Assembly: GCA_013695575.1 (NCBI GenBank)
Contig: JACDAF010000103.1
Location: 1 to 6,623 of the forward strand
Length of the DNA: 6,623 nt
Origin: Chloroflexota bacterium
Lineage (GTDB): Bacteria; Chloroflexota; Limnocylindria; P2-11E
Reading direction: 5' to 3'
Of this stretch, positions 1 through 5,660 are shown piece after piece (position 1 is the stretch's first letter; the number at the start of each line of letters is the position of its first letter). The translations under genes and the position numbers were made by a program. The notes under the pieces were generated by a model. That model ran no database searches and was not told where the DNA came from. It worked only from the letters and a program-made list of their open reading frames with translations.

Positions 1-2
1 CC

Positions 3-581
3 GTGGCGAACATGCACACAGTCGCTCTTCCGCTCGAGACGCTGGCGCCGATCCCGGACGTCATCGACCGAGCCCGCAATGGCGACGCAGCCGCGTTCGG
101 CGAGATCTACGACACCCACGTGGACAGCGTGTACCGGTACCTGCTCTATCGCGTGCGTGAGCCCAGCGATGCCGAAGACCTCACGAGCGAGGTCTTCACC
201 CGCGCGTTCGCGAACGTCCACCGGTACCGGTGGCAAGGCAAGTCCTTCCTCGCCTGGCTGTACACCATCGCCCGCAACGCCGTCACCGATCGCCGCCGGC
301 GGGACCGGCCCACCGTGGAGCTGGACAACGCTCATGGCCTCGCCGAAGAGGGACCGACCGCGCACGATCGCGCGGTCCTCGGTGAGGAAGTTGACGCGCT
401 GCGTGGCGCGGTGAAGCACCTGACCGGCGAGCAGCAGGAAGTCCTCGTGCTCCGGTTCGTCGACGACCTCTCGAGCCGTGAGGTCGCCGACATCCTCGGC
501 AAGAACGAGGGTGCGATCCGCGCGCTGCAGTTCCGCGCGCTCGGTCGCCTCCGCAGGATCCTGCACGACCAGCTCACCTAA
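3..581 (+). CDS. Sigma-70 family (ECF-type) RNA polymerase sigma factor
   Basis: This cytoplasmic alternative sigma factor would direct core RNA polymerase to a specific promoter set. From the GTG at base 3 it is 192 aa, a normal ECF length. Region 2 spans about residues 28-100: DAAAFGEIYDTHVDSVYRYL, then DAEDLTSEVFTRAF (56-69), then WLYTIARNAVTDRRRR (85-100), the usual -10 recognition and core-binding segment ending in a basic patch. A linker of about 30 residues leads to region 4 (about 133-187), with LTGEQQEVLVLRF and a helix-turn-helix SSREVADILGKNEGAIRALQ that would read the -35 element. The start is uncertain: base 3 is the first in-frame codon visible, ATG at base 12 is an alternative, and the gene could begin before the window. 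No anti-sigma gene follows; the next gene is a protease with its own promoter signal. The family call is firm; the ECF subgroup and target genes cannot be read from sequence. Confidence 0.93.
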   Translation: MANMHTVALPLETLAPIPDVIDRARNGDAAAFGEIYDTHVDSVYRYLLYRVREPSDAEDLTSEVFTRAFANVHRYRWQGKSFLAWLYTIARNAVTDRRRRDRPTVELDNAHGLAEEGPTAHDRAVLGEEVDALRGAVKHLTGEQQEVLVLRFVDDLSSREVADILGKNEGAIRALQFRALGRLRRILHDQLT

Positions 582-607
582 GAGTCCCCTAAGAGAATGA
601 TCTAAGG
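577..607 (+). repeat. Three CTAAG direct repeats, possible regulator-binding site
   Basis: CCTAAGAG occurs at 577-584 and again, exactly, at 588-595. A third, degenerate copy TCTAAGG lies at 601-607. The CTAAG cores start at 578, 589 and 602, so they are 11 and 13 bases apart, about one helical turn. The first copy overlaps the stop codon of the upstream sigma gene. The third occupies the position expected for the -35 element of the protease promoter (17 bases before TACACT), where there is no good TTGACA match. Direct repeats at this spacing next to a weak -35 are typical of OmpR/PhoB-family response regulators acting as activators. That role is inferred from geometry only. Confidence 0.45.
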
Positions 608-623
608 CGTCGCTTGCCCCTCG

Positions 624-637
624 TACACTCAGTCGCG
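624..637 (+). promoter_or_regulatory. Putative -10 box for leaderless protease mRNA
   Basis: TACACT at 624-629 matches the TANNNT -10 consensus and ends seven bases before the GTG start codon at 637. Transcription would begin at about 636-637, giving an mRNA with no or almost no 5' leader. This agrees with the absence of any Shine-Dalgarno sequence before this GTG. The hexamer 17 bases upstream (601-606, TCTAAG) is a poor -35 and coincides with the third direct repeat. Confidence 0.5.
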
Positions 638-1983
638 TGGGTCGCTTCCGCTCTCTCGGTCTTCTGCTCGTCGTCACGTTCGCCGCGGCTTGCCAGATCC
701 TGCCTTCGGATCTCGCGAAGGAACTGCTGCCGGCACGGGCCACGACCTCGTACCGTGTCGCCGAATCAGCCTTCAACCAGCTCATCGAGCGTCACGTCGA
801 CAAGCCCGATTCCAAGCTGTTGGTGACCGGTGCGCTCGACGCCGTCGACGAGCAGCTGAAGAAGGAGGGCGCGACGCCGGCATACGACCGGCCAGCGCTC
901 ACCGGAACGGCGCAGGTGGACCTCGCGAGATTCGCCGAGACGATCGATCTCCTCGCCGAGAAGTATCCGAAGCTCGACCCGGAGGTGGAGAAGGCCGGAC
1001 TCGACCGCCCCAGGTTCCTCGAGCGCGTCGCGACGGACGGCATGGCGAAGTCCCTGAAGGAGTGCCATACCTACTTCCTCACCCCGGACCGCGCGAAGAC
1101 CTTCAACCGCCCCCCGGAGGAGTACTCGGGGATCGGCGCGCAGATCTCACCGACGCGGCCGAACGAGCAGCTCCCGGAGATCGCCGCGATCTTCCCGAAC
1201 ACGCCGGCGGAGCGATCCGGATTGCGCGCTGGTGACCGCATCAAGAGCGTCGACGGGGGGTCCGTCTCGGGATTCACGGCCGAGGAGGTCGCCACGCGGA
1301 TCCGCGGGCCCGAAGGCACGACGGTCAACATCATCGTCGTTCGCGCCGGCACGGAGCACGCCTTCTCGATCATCCGGGCAAAGCTCACGCCTCCGCGGGT
1401 CATCTCGCGGGATCTGGAGAGCGGCACCATCGGCTACCTGCGCGTGACCGCGTTCAACGGCGACGTAACTCGGCAGACCTCCGATGCCGTGCGGTCCCTC
1501 CTCGCGACAGGGGTGCGCGGGTTCGTGCTCGACCTGCGCGACAACCCGGGTGGGGACCTCAGTGCCGCTCAGGACATCGGCAGCATCTTCACGAAGGGAG
1601 CGCTCGTGCAGCAGACCGGTCGCGACGGCCAGCAGCGCGACCTGCGCACGAACGATCGCTGGTTCTGGAGCTCGCCAAAGCCGCTCGTTGTCCTCGTGAA
1701 CGAGCGATCCGCCTCAGGGTCCGAGATCGTAGCGGCGGGCGTTCGTGCGAACGGCTCCGGGATCGTCGTGGGCACGAAGACGGCCGGCTGCGTCGGCATC
1801 GGTCAGCCGCGCGAGCTGCCCGACGGCAGCATGCTCCTCATCACCATCGCGAAGATGCAGGACTCCAAGACAGGTGAGGAGCTGAATGGCGAGGGCCGCG
1901 GCGTCCGTCCCGATGTCGCGACGGGAACGGACGTGGATCAGCAGCTCACCGATGCCGTCGCCGCGCTCCGGCAGCGACTGTAG
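637..1983 (+). CDS. S41 family C-terminal processing-type peptidase with PDZ domain, probable lipoprotein
   Basis: This is a 448-aa carboxyl-terminal-processing (tail-specific) protease homologue, expected outside the membrane. The N-terminus, MGRFRS followed by a hydrophobic stretch and AAAC with Cys19, looks like a lipoprotein signal with a slightly degenerate lipobox (Ala at -3). In order: a helical N-domain (about 35-140), the ECHTYFLTP segment (142-150) corresponding to the family's DPHSxYL region, a PDZ domain (about 164-250, with YSGIGAQI, SGLRAGD and IKSVDG), and the S41 core (about 255-430) with LDLRDNPGG (298-306), RSASGSE (357-363) and GRGVRPDV near the end. Ser360 is the expected nucleophile. 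The dyad Lys should lie 25 residues later, but residue 385 is Cys in GTKTAGC, so activity is uncertain. GTG at 637 fits both the signal peptide and the leaderless promoter. The gene converges on the transporter gene, with 10 bases between stops. The family is certain; the substrate is unknown. Confidence 0.92.
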   Translation: MGRFRSLGLLLVVTFAAACQILPSDLAKELLPARATTSYRVAESAFNQLIERHVDKPDSKLLVTGALDAVDEQLKKEGATPAYDRPALTGTAQVDLARFAETIDLLAEKYPKLDPEVEKAGLDRPRFLERVATDGMAKSLKECHTYFLTPDRAKTFNRPPEEYSGIGAQISPTRPNEQLPEIAAIFPNTPAERSGLRAGDRIKSVDGGSVSGFTAEEVATRIRGPEGTTVNIIVVRAGTEHAFSIIRAKLTPPRVISRDLESGTIGYLRVTAFNGDVTRQTSDAVRSLLATGVRGFVLDLRDNPGGDLSAAQDIGSIFTKGALVQQTGRDGQQRDLRTNDRWFWSSPKPLVVLVNERSASGSEIVAAGVRANGSGIVVGTKTAGCVGIGQPRELPDGSMLLITIAKMQDSKTGEELNGEGRGVRPDVATGTDVDQQLTDAVAALRQRL

Positions 1984-1990
1984 AGAGCGC
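1963..1990. terminator. Weak hairpin at convergent gene ends
   Basis: GCGCTC (1963-1968) pairs with GAGCGC (1985-1990) around a 16-base loop that can itself fold through CAG/CTG (1972-1974 with 1978-1980). It spans the protease stop codon and lies just beyond the stop of the convergent transporter gene, so it could serve both strands. There is no U-tract on either side, so it is not a canonical intrinsic terminator and may be chance in G+C-rich DNA. Confidence 0.18.
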
Positions 1991-1993
1991 CAC

Positions 1994-2854
1994 CTACCGC
2001 TGGAGACCGAGCCCGAGAAGCCCACCAATCAGAACGACGACCCCGAGATACTGATTGGGTGCCAGCCGCTCGCCGAGGAACACGATCGCGAGGAGCGCCG
2101 GCAGCACGGGGTATAGACCACTCGCCGTCGCGACGATGGTCGCCTCGCCCGAGGCGAGACCGACCACGAACAGCACGTTGGCAGCGGTGTCGAAGAGCCC
2201 GACCGTGGCCACGAGTGCAAGCGTGCCGGCCCTCCGATCGGCCGGCGGACCGCTCCGCAGCGCGATCGCGATGAGCACCATGAACGCGAAGCCCGCGAGG
2301 CGACCAACGAGGATGAGCGCCATCTGGTCCTGCGAGCGAACCGCGAGCGCCATGAGCGCGCTCCACGCGCCGAAGCCGAGCATCGCGACGATTCCCGACG
2401 GCACGCCCGGGAGCGGCCTCCCGATGAGCGCGACGACATGGCGCAGGTCGGTCGACGCCAGGAGCACGCCGGCGAACGTCACCCCTATCGCGACGGCCTC
2501 ACCGGCGGTGACGCGCTCGCCGAGGAAGACCACGAGCAGCAGGACCGTCACAGCCGTGTACCCGGCGACGACCGGGCTCACGACCGCGATCGGCCCGAGG
2601 GCCAGGCCGCGGTACAGCATGACCAGCGAGGCGGCTCCGAGGGCGGCGAGCCCGATCCCCCACGGGACGACGCCCGGATCGAGCCGGGGCCAACGATCGA
2701 GCACGACGAGCGCCGCGATGAACGCGGCGGTCCCGACGAGCTGCATCCCGATAGAGGTCCAGAGGGCGGGGATCCGCCGCGATACGATGCCGCCCGCGTA
2801 GTCCGCGATGCCCCAGGCGACCGCCGAGCCGATGCCGGAAACGAGCGGGTTCAG
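1994..2854 (-). CDS. EamA/DMT superfamily transporter
   Basis: This is an integral membrane transporter of the drug/metabolite (DMT) superfamily with about ten helices, arising from two EamA repeats. Each repeat ends in the family's hallmark FLGER: FLGERVTAGE in the first half and FLGERLAPNQ in the second, both after a helix rich in small and hydrophobic residues. Such proteins move amino acids, nucleotides or other small metabolites; the substrate cannot be assigned. The start is unusual. The first in-frame ATG (2746) gives only 250 aa and removes helix 1. The frame stays open upstream and encodes VSGIGSAVAWGIADYAGG, which has the conserved Trp-Gly of EamA helix 1, so the real N-terminus must lie further back. 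No ATG, GTG or TTG exists there. CTG at 2854-2852 is the best candidate; it overlaps the peptidase stop as CTGA and yields 286 aa, the usual family length. There is no Shine-Dalgarno, so translation is probably coupled to the peptidase. Confidence 0.9.
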   Translation of the reverse strand: MNPLVSGIGSAVAWGIADYAGGIVSRRIPALWTSIGMQLVGTAAFIAALVVLDRWPRLDPGVVPWGIGLAALGAASLVMLYRGLALGPIAVVSPVVAGYTAVTVLLLVVFLGERVTAGEAVAIGVTFAGVLLASTDLRHVVALIGRPLPGVPSGIVAMLGFGAWSALMALAVRSQDQMALILVGRLAGFAFMVLIAIALRSGPPADRRAGTLALVATVGLFDTAANVLFVVGLASGEATIVATASGLYPVLPALLAIVFLGERLAPNQYLGVVVLIGGLLGLGLQR

Positions 2855-4035
2855 ATGACGAGCTGGCGCGGTGCGCGGGTCAGATCGCGCGAGCCGGCCT
2901 CGGTGATGAGCAGCATGTCCTCGAGCCGAACGCCTCCGACGGACGGGTCGTAGATCCCCGGCTCGACCGTCACCACGTCGCCGACCTGAAGCGGCTTGCT
3001 GCCCGATCGTCCGATGCTCGGGCTCTCGTGGATCTCGAGGCCGACCCCGTGCCCCGTCCCGTGGATGAAGCCCCGGACGACCGGATCGTCGGGCCTCCGC
3101 TTCTGGCCGGGACGCAGCGTGTCGTAACCCGCGTCAAAGATGATGTCCTCCACCTGCTCGTGGACCTCGCGCCCGGTGATCCCCGGACGCAGGGCCGCGA
3201 TGCCGGCATCCTGCGCGCGCCTCACGACGTCATACATGCGCGTGATCTCGGGCGAGGGCGCGCCACGCGCCACCGTACGCGTCATGTCCGCGTAGTACCG
3301 GGTCCGCTTGTCCTGCGGGAAGATGTCCATGACGATCGGCTCGCACGCGCGCAACGGACCCGAGCCGATCAGGTGCGGGTCGGCAGCCTGTGTCCCCGGT
3401 GCGACGATCGTCGATTCCGCGAGGCAGCCGCGCTCCAGGAGCGCGGCCTCGATCACCGCGCGCAAGCGCTCCGCCGTGAAGACCTCGCCGTCGAGCACGA
3501 GCAGCCCGTCAGCACGGATCTGCGCGCGACGAAGCGCGGCCACGCCGAGCTCCCAGGCTTCCTCGGTCGCACGCTGCGTCGCCTCAAGCGCCTCGATCTC
3601 GTCCGGGCGCTTCGTACGCCGGCGCTCATCCAGCTCCGTGTCGATCACGAGGGTCAGCCCATGCGCGCGGAGGAGGTCAGCGAGCGCGAGCGGGAAGTAG
3701 CGCGGCACCGCGCAGCGCGTGAGCCCCTGCTCGAGCAGCAGCCGCTCGATGATCGTCGCCGTCGCCGCATCACCGAACACGCCCTGATCTGACAGCTCGC
3801 GCTGCCCGAGCTCGTCCACGTTCCGCACGCGCGTCGCGCGCGACTCTTTCTCCGCACGACCCTGCTCGAGCGAGTTGGTCAGCAGCACGATCTCGCCGCC
3901 GTGCTCGAGCGTGATGAACGCGTCCGGCGCGAGGAACCGAGTCAGGTGATAGATGTCGGGGTACCGGTACGAGTCGCCGTAGAGGAGAAGGGGCCCAGCG
4001 GGACCGGACGCAGCGTTCCCCACGGGCTGTCCCAC
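2851..4035 (-). CDS. M24 family metallopeptidase (Xaa-Pro aminopeptidase-like)
   Basis: This cytoplasmic dinuclear-metal peptidase has the pita-bread fold and is likely to remove N-terminal residues before proline (Xaa-Pro) from peptides. From GTG 4035 it is 394 aa, normal for the family: an N-terminal creatinase-like domain (about 15-140) and a catalytic domain (about 145-385). All five metal ligands are visible: Asp237 (VMDIFP), Asp250 (YYADMTRT), His329 (GTGHGVG), Glu358 (VTVEPG) and Glu372 (VRLED). His325 and His336 are further conserved active-site histidines. The spacing between the two Asp ligands is two residues longer than in E. coli PepP. The open frame runs up to 4287, but the extra N-terminus is low-complexity Arg/Ser-rich sequence antisense to the divergent sigma gene, so I reject it. 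GTG 4035 follows a TAGATT -10 box by eight bases; GTG 4023 is a second option. It heads an operon with the transporter gene, whose likely CTG start overlaps its TGA. The enzyme class is firm; the exact substrate, including prolidase or another M24 activity, is not. Confidence 0.92.
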   Translation of the reverse strand: MGQPVGNAASGPAGPLLLYGDSYRYPDIYHLTRFLAPDAFITLEHGGEIVLLTNSLEQGRAEKESRATRVRNVDELGQRELSDQGVFGDAATATIIERLLLEQGLTRCAVPRYFPLALADLLRAHGLTLVIDTELDERRRTKRPDEIEALEATQRATEEAWELGVAALRRAQIRADGLLVLDGEVFTAERLRAVIEAALLERGCLAESTIVAPGTQAADPHLIGSGPLRACEPIVMDIFPQDKRTRYYADMTRTVARGAPSPEITRMYDVVRRAQDAGIAALRPGITGREVHEQVEDIIFDAGYDTLRPGQKRRPDDPVVRGFIHGTGHGVGLEIHESPSIGRSGSKPLQVGDVVTVEPGIYDPSVGGVRLEDMLLITEAGSRDLTRAPRQLVI

Positions 4036-4043
4036 TTCGGCCC

Positions 4044-4049
4044 AATCTA
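4044..4049 (-). promoter_or_regulatory. Putative -10 box for leaderless M24 peptidase mRNA
   Basis: Read on the minus strand, TAGATT (4049 to 4044) matches TANNNT and is followed after eight bases by the in-frame GTG at 4035. This geometry predicts transcription starting at or next to the start codon, as for the protease gene at 637. No convincing -35 is seen 16-18 bases upstream. This site is the main reason for choosing GTG 4035 as the start. Confidence 0.45.
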
Positions 4050-4053
4050 GCCT
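4048..4053 (+). promoter_or_regulatory. Possible -10 box for the sigma/anti-sigma/ABC operon
   Basis: TAGCCT on the plus strand overlaps the minus-strand TAGATT, because the shared AATCTAG can be read both ways. If used, it would start transcription at about 4060 and leave a leader of roughly 58 bases before ATG 4118. No clear -35 or ECF-type GGAAC motif is visible in 4036-4117. This is one weak hexamer, and autoregulation by the sigma factor cannot be judged from it. Confidence 0.2.
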
Positions 4054-4117
4054 TTCCGAGCAGGTCGCCCCTCGGGCACGGCGCCACATTTCGCGCCCCG
4101 ACGGTGCTTGAGCGACG

Positions 4118-4663
4118 ATGGGTGCGAAAGCGTTGGAACTGCAGAGCCTCTCCACCCGACGCGAGGCGACCGTGCCGGTGGCGTTCGAGCGGCTGTTCGA
4201 GCGCGAGTACGCCCGCGTCGTGCGCATCGCGCAGCGCGTGCTCGGCGATGCCAGCCTGGCCGAGGACGTCGCGCAGGAGGCGTTCATGTCCCTGTACAGG
4301 TCGCACCCCGCGGACGCGGCGTACGCGGGAGCCTGGCTCCACGCCGCCGCGGCTCACGGCGCCCTCAACGCGCTTCGCGGCCGCAAGCGGCGCACGGCGC
4401 GCGAGCTGGCGGACACAGCCGAGCGCGTCGACAGCGCGATCGCGGATCCGGAGCGGGAAGCCGTCCAGGCGGAGGAGCGCCGCCGCGTCCGTGCGGCACT
4501 CTCGCGGATCCCGGTGAAGAGCGCGACCGTGCTGGCGCTCAGGTACAGCGGCCTCTCGTATGCCGAGGTCGCCGCGGCCGCGGGCACGAAGACCGACCAG
4601 ATCGGAACGATCCTCCGCCGGGCGGAGGACGCACTGCGGAAAGAGGTCATGCGAGATGGATGA
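4118..4663 (+). CDS. ECF-like sigma-70 family RNA polymerase sigma factor
   Basis: This second alternative sigma factor is 181 aa from ATG 4118. Region 2 (about 23-92) reads FERLFEREYARVVRIAQRVL, then ASLAEDVAQEAFMSLYR (45-61), then AWLHAAAAHGALNALRGRKR (72-91). The last part replaces the common W-x-x-x-I-A-R-N-x-x-x-D helix with an alanine-rich version, so -10 recognition may be divergent. Region 4 (about 122-176) has LSRIPVKSATVLALRYSG and a helix-turn-helix SYAEVAAAAGTKTDQIGTIL, then RRAEDALRKE. An alternative start, GTG 4172, has GAGG five bases upstream and would give 163 aa beginning MPVAFERLFE; ATG 4118 has no clear ribosome-binding site. The gene overlaps the following membrane-protein gene by eight bases, the usual sigma/anti-sigma arrangement, and is divergent from the M24 gene across a short intergenic region. 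The family is clear; the subgroup and promoter motif are unknown. Confidence 0.9.
   Translation: MGAKALELQSLSTRREATVPVAFERLFEREYARVVRIAQRVLGDASLAEDVAQEAFMSLYRSHPADAAYAGAWLHAAAAHGALNALRGRKRRTARELADTAERVDSAIADPEREAVQAEERRRVRAALSRIPVKSATVLALRYSGLSYAEVAAAAGTKTDQIGTILRRAEDALRKEVMRDG
4163..4174 (+). promoter_or_regulatory. RBS supporting an alternative internal start of the second sigma gene
   Basis: GAGG at 4163-4166 lies five bases before an in-frame GTG (4172-4174). The resulting 163-aa protein begins a few residues before the region 2 helix, as many ECF sigma factors do. Because ATG 4118 lacks a comparable site, this GTG may be the true start, or both may be used. Confidence 0.35.
4641..4646 (+). 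promoter_or_regulatory. RBS of the anti-sigma-like gene
   Basis: AAGAGG lies inside the end of the sigma gene, nine bases before ATG 4656. It decides the start: the open frame extends back to 4560, but the extra 32 residues are Arg/Ser-rich and antisense-like, whereas MDETKLERLLAEDE from 4656 is a plausible N-terminus. It is the only clear Shine-Dalgarno at the three junctions of this operon. Confidence 0.6.
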
Positions 4664-5648
4664 GACGAAGCTCGAGCGCCTGCTTGCGGAAGACGAGCGG
4701 CCGGTGGATACGGCGGCGGGACTGCGCCGGTTCCGGGGATCCATCGCTCTGGGGAACGCCGAGGCATACCGGGCGCCCGCGCGCCGTCGGTGGACGCAGG
4801 GCCTCGCGGCCGCCGCGGCGGTCGCGGCGCTGTTCGCGGGGCTGACCATCACCGGCGTCGCGGACTCGTTCTTCACGATCTTCCAGCCGAGACAAGTAGC
4901 GCCCGTGTCGATCGGCCGCGCCGATCTGACCGGATTGCCCGATCTTTCGCAGTACGGGACGCTGACGATCGTCACGCACCCCGCGTACCGGCAGGCCGCG
5001 ACGGTGGATCAGGCGCGGGCCGACACCGGCATCGCACCGCTCAGCCCGGCGGCGCTCCCGGCCGGGGTCCCCGCCGACTCGCGCATCTACGCGGTCTCGC
5101 GCGGCGAGGCGACCTTCCGCTTCGACGAGGCGAAGCTCGCGGCAGCGGCCGGTCAGGTCTCGCGGACCCCGCCGCCGATGCCGCCGGCCATCGCAGCGAG
5201 CACACTCAACGTGAGCGGCGGGCCGGCGGTCGTGCAGTCCTACGGCGGGTCGTTCGATCCGAAGCTCGATCCCAAGTCGGACCCGAGGGCCATGCCCGCC
5301 GGGCTTCCGGCCCTGCTCATCGCGCAGTCGAAGGCACCCGTCGTCCGCTCGGACGGCGCGACCGTCGACGAGCTGCGCGCCTACATGCTCGCGCAGCCGG
5401 GCATCTCACCGGAGCTCGCTGCGCAGATCCGCGCGATCGGCGATCCGGCGCAGACGCTGCTGATCCCGATCCCGATGGATCTCGCGAGTGGAAGGAGCGT
5501 GACCGTGCGGGGCACGCGCGGCGTGTTCGTGGGTGATTCCACCGGCATCGGCAGCGCGGTCGTGTGGGTCGCCGACGGGAATGTGAACGTGGTCGCGGGC
5601 AGCCTCGCGGAGAAGGACCTCTTGGCGGTGGCAGACTCGCTGCGTTGA
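4656..5648 (+). CDS. Single-pass membrane anti-sigma-like protein with DUF4367-like C-terminus
   Basis: This 330-aa protein is the likely membrane partner of the upstream sigma factor. Residues 1-47 are a short charged cytoplasmic segment (MDETKLERLLAEDE start, PARRRW just before the membrane). Residues about 48-68 form one Ala-rich transmembrane helix, and the positive-inside pattern puts the C-terminal 260 residues outside. The outer part has a first block around DLSQYGTLTIVTHPAYR (96-112), a Pro-rich stretch (TPPPMPP, 171-177), an Asp-Pro run (DPKLDPKSDP), a helical block DELRAYMLAQPGISPELAAQ, and a final block VTVRGTRGVFVGD through VVWVADGNVNVVAGSLAEKDLLAVADSL that resembles the end of DUF4367-type domains. 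The N-terminus has no Cys or His, so it is not a zinc-binding (HxxxCxxC) anti-sigma domain. The role is inferred from gene order (eight-base overlap with the sigma gene) and topology. The ABC transporter genes that follow suggest it senses an envelope stress or the exported compound. A sensor without anti-sigma activity remains possible. Confidence 0.72.
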   Translation: MDETKLERLLAEDERPVDTAAGLRRFRGSIALGNAEAYRAPARRRWTQGLAAAAAVAALFAGLTITGVADSFFTIFQPRQVAPVSIGRADLTGLPDLSQYGTLTIVTHPAYRQAATVDQARADTGIAPLSPAALPAGVPADSRIYAVSRGEATFRFDEAKLAAAAGQVSRTPPPMPPAIAASTLNVSGGPAVVQSYGGSFDPKLDPKSDPRAMPAGLPALLIAQSKAPVVRSDGATVDELRAYMLAQPGISPELAAQIRAIGDPAQTLLIPIPMDLASGRSVTVRGTRGVFVGDSTGIGSAVVWVADGNVNVVAGSLAEKDLLAVADSLR

Positions 5649-5660
5649 CCGACGCAGCGA
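5637..5660 (+). promoter_or_regulatory. Perfect 9-bp hairpin over the anti-sigma stop and ABC ATPase start
   Basis: TCGCTGCGT (5637-5645) is perfectly complementary to ACGCAGCGA (5652-5660) with a six-base loop (TGACCG). The loop holds the TGA stop of the anti-sigma-like gene (5646-5648) and the last two bases of the TTG start (5645-5647) of the ATPase gene. No ribosome-binding site precedes this TTG. A ribosome finishing the upstream gene would melt the stem and could reinitiate, so the structure would enforce translational coupling. Pairing is read directly; function is inferred. Confidence 0.5.

Noticed and set aside
582..636. Possible intrinsic terminator after the first sigma gene
   Set aside because: No stem-loop with a following T-run is visible; the notable content is the direct repeats and the -10 box.
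2055..2801. Plus-strand open frame (248 codons) opposite the EamA gene
   Set aside because: The minus strand has clear duplicated FLGER transporter motifs; the plus-strand product is low-complexity Ser/Thr/Ala/Arg and has no start signal.
2841..2863. Direct repeat ACGAGC (2841-2846 and 2858-2863) at the peptidase/transporter junction
   Set aside because: Six-base repeats are frequent by chance at this base composition, and both copies fall in coding sequence with no promoter nearby.
4036..4287. Upstream extension of the M24 peptidase open frame by 84 residues
   Set aside because: The added residues are Arg/Ser-rich, overlap the divergent sigma gene and do not resemble an M24 N-terminus. GTG 4035 fits the -10 box and family length.
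3770..4975. Long minus-strand open frame (401 codons) across the second sigma and anti-sigma-like genes
   Set aside because: It lies antisense to genes with clear domains and encodes Arg/Ala/Ser-rich sequence without recognisable motifs, as expected of shadow frames in G+C-rich DNA.
5564..5644. Upstream extension of the ABC ATPase frame by 27 residues
   Set aside because: The added residues are Gly/Arg-rich shadow of the anti-sigma-like gene end; TTG 5645 directly overlaps its stop and gives a normal ATPase N-terminus.
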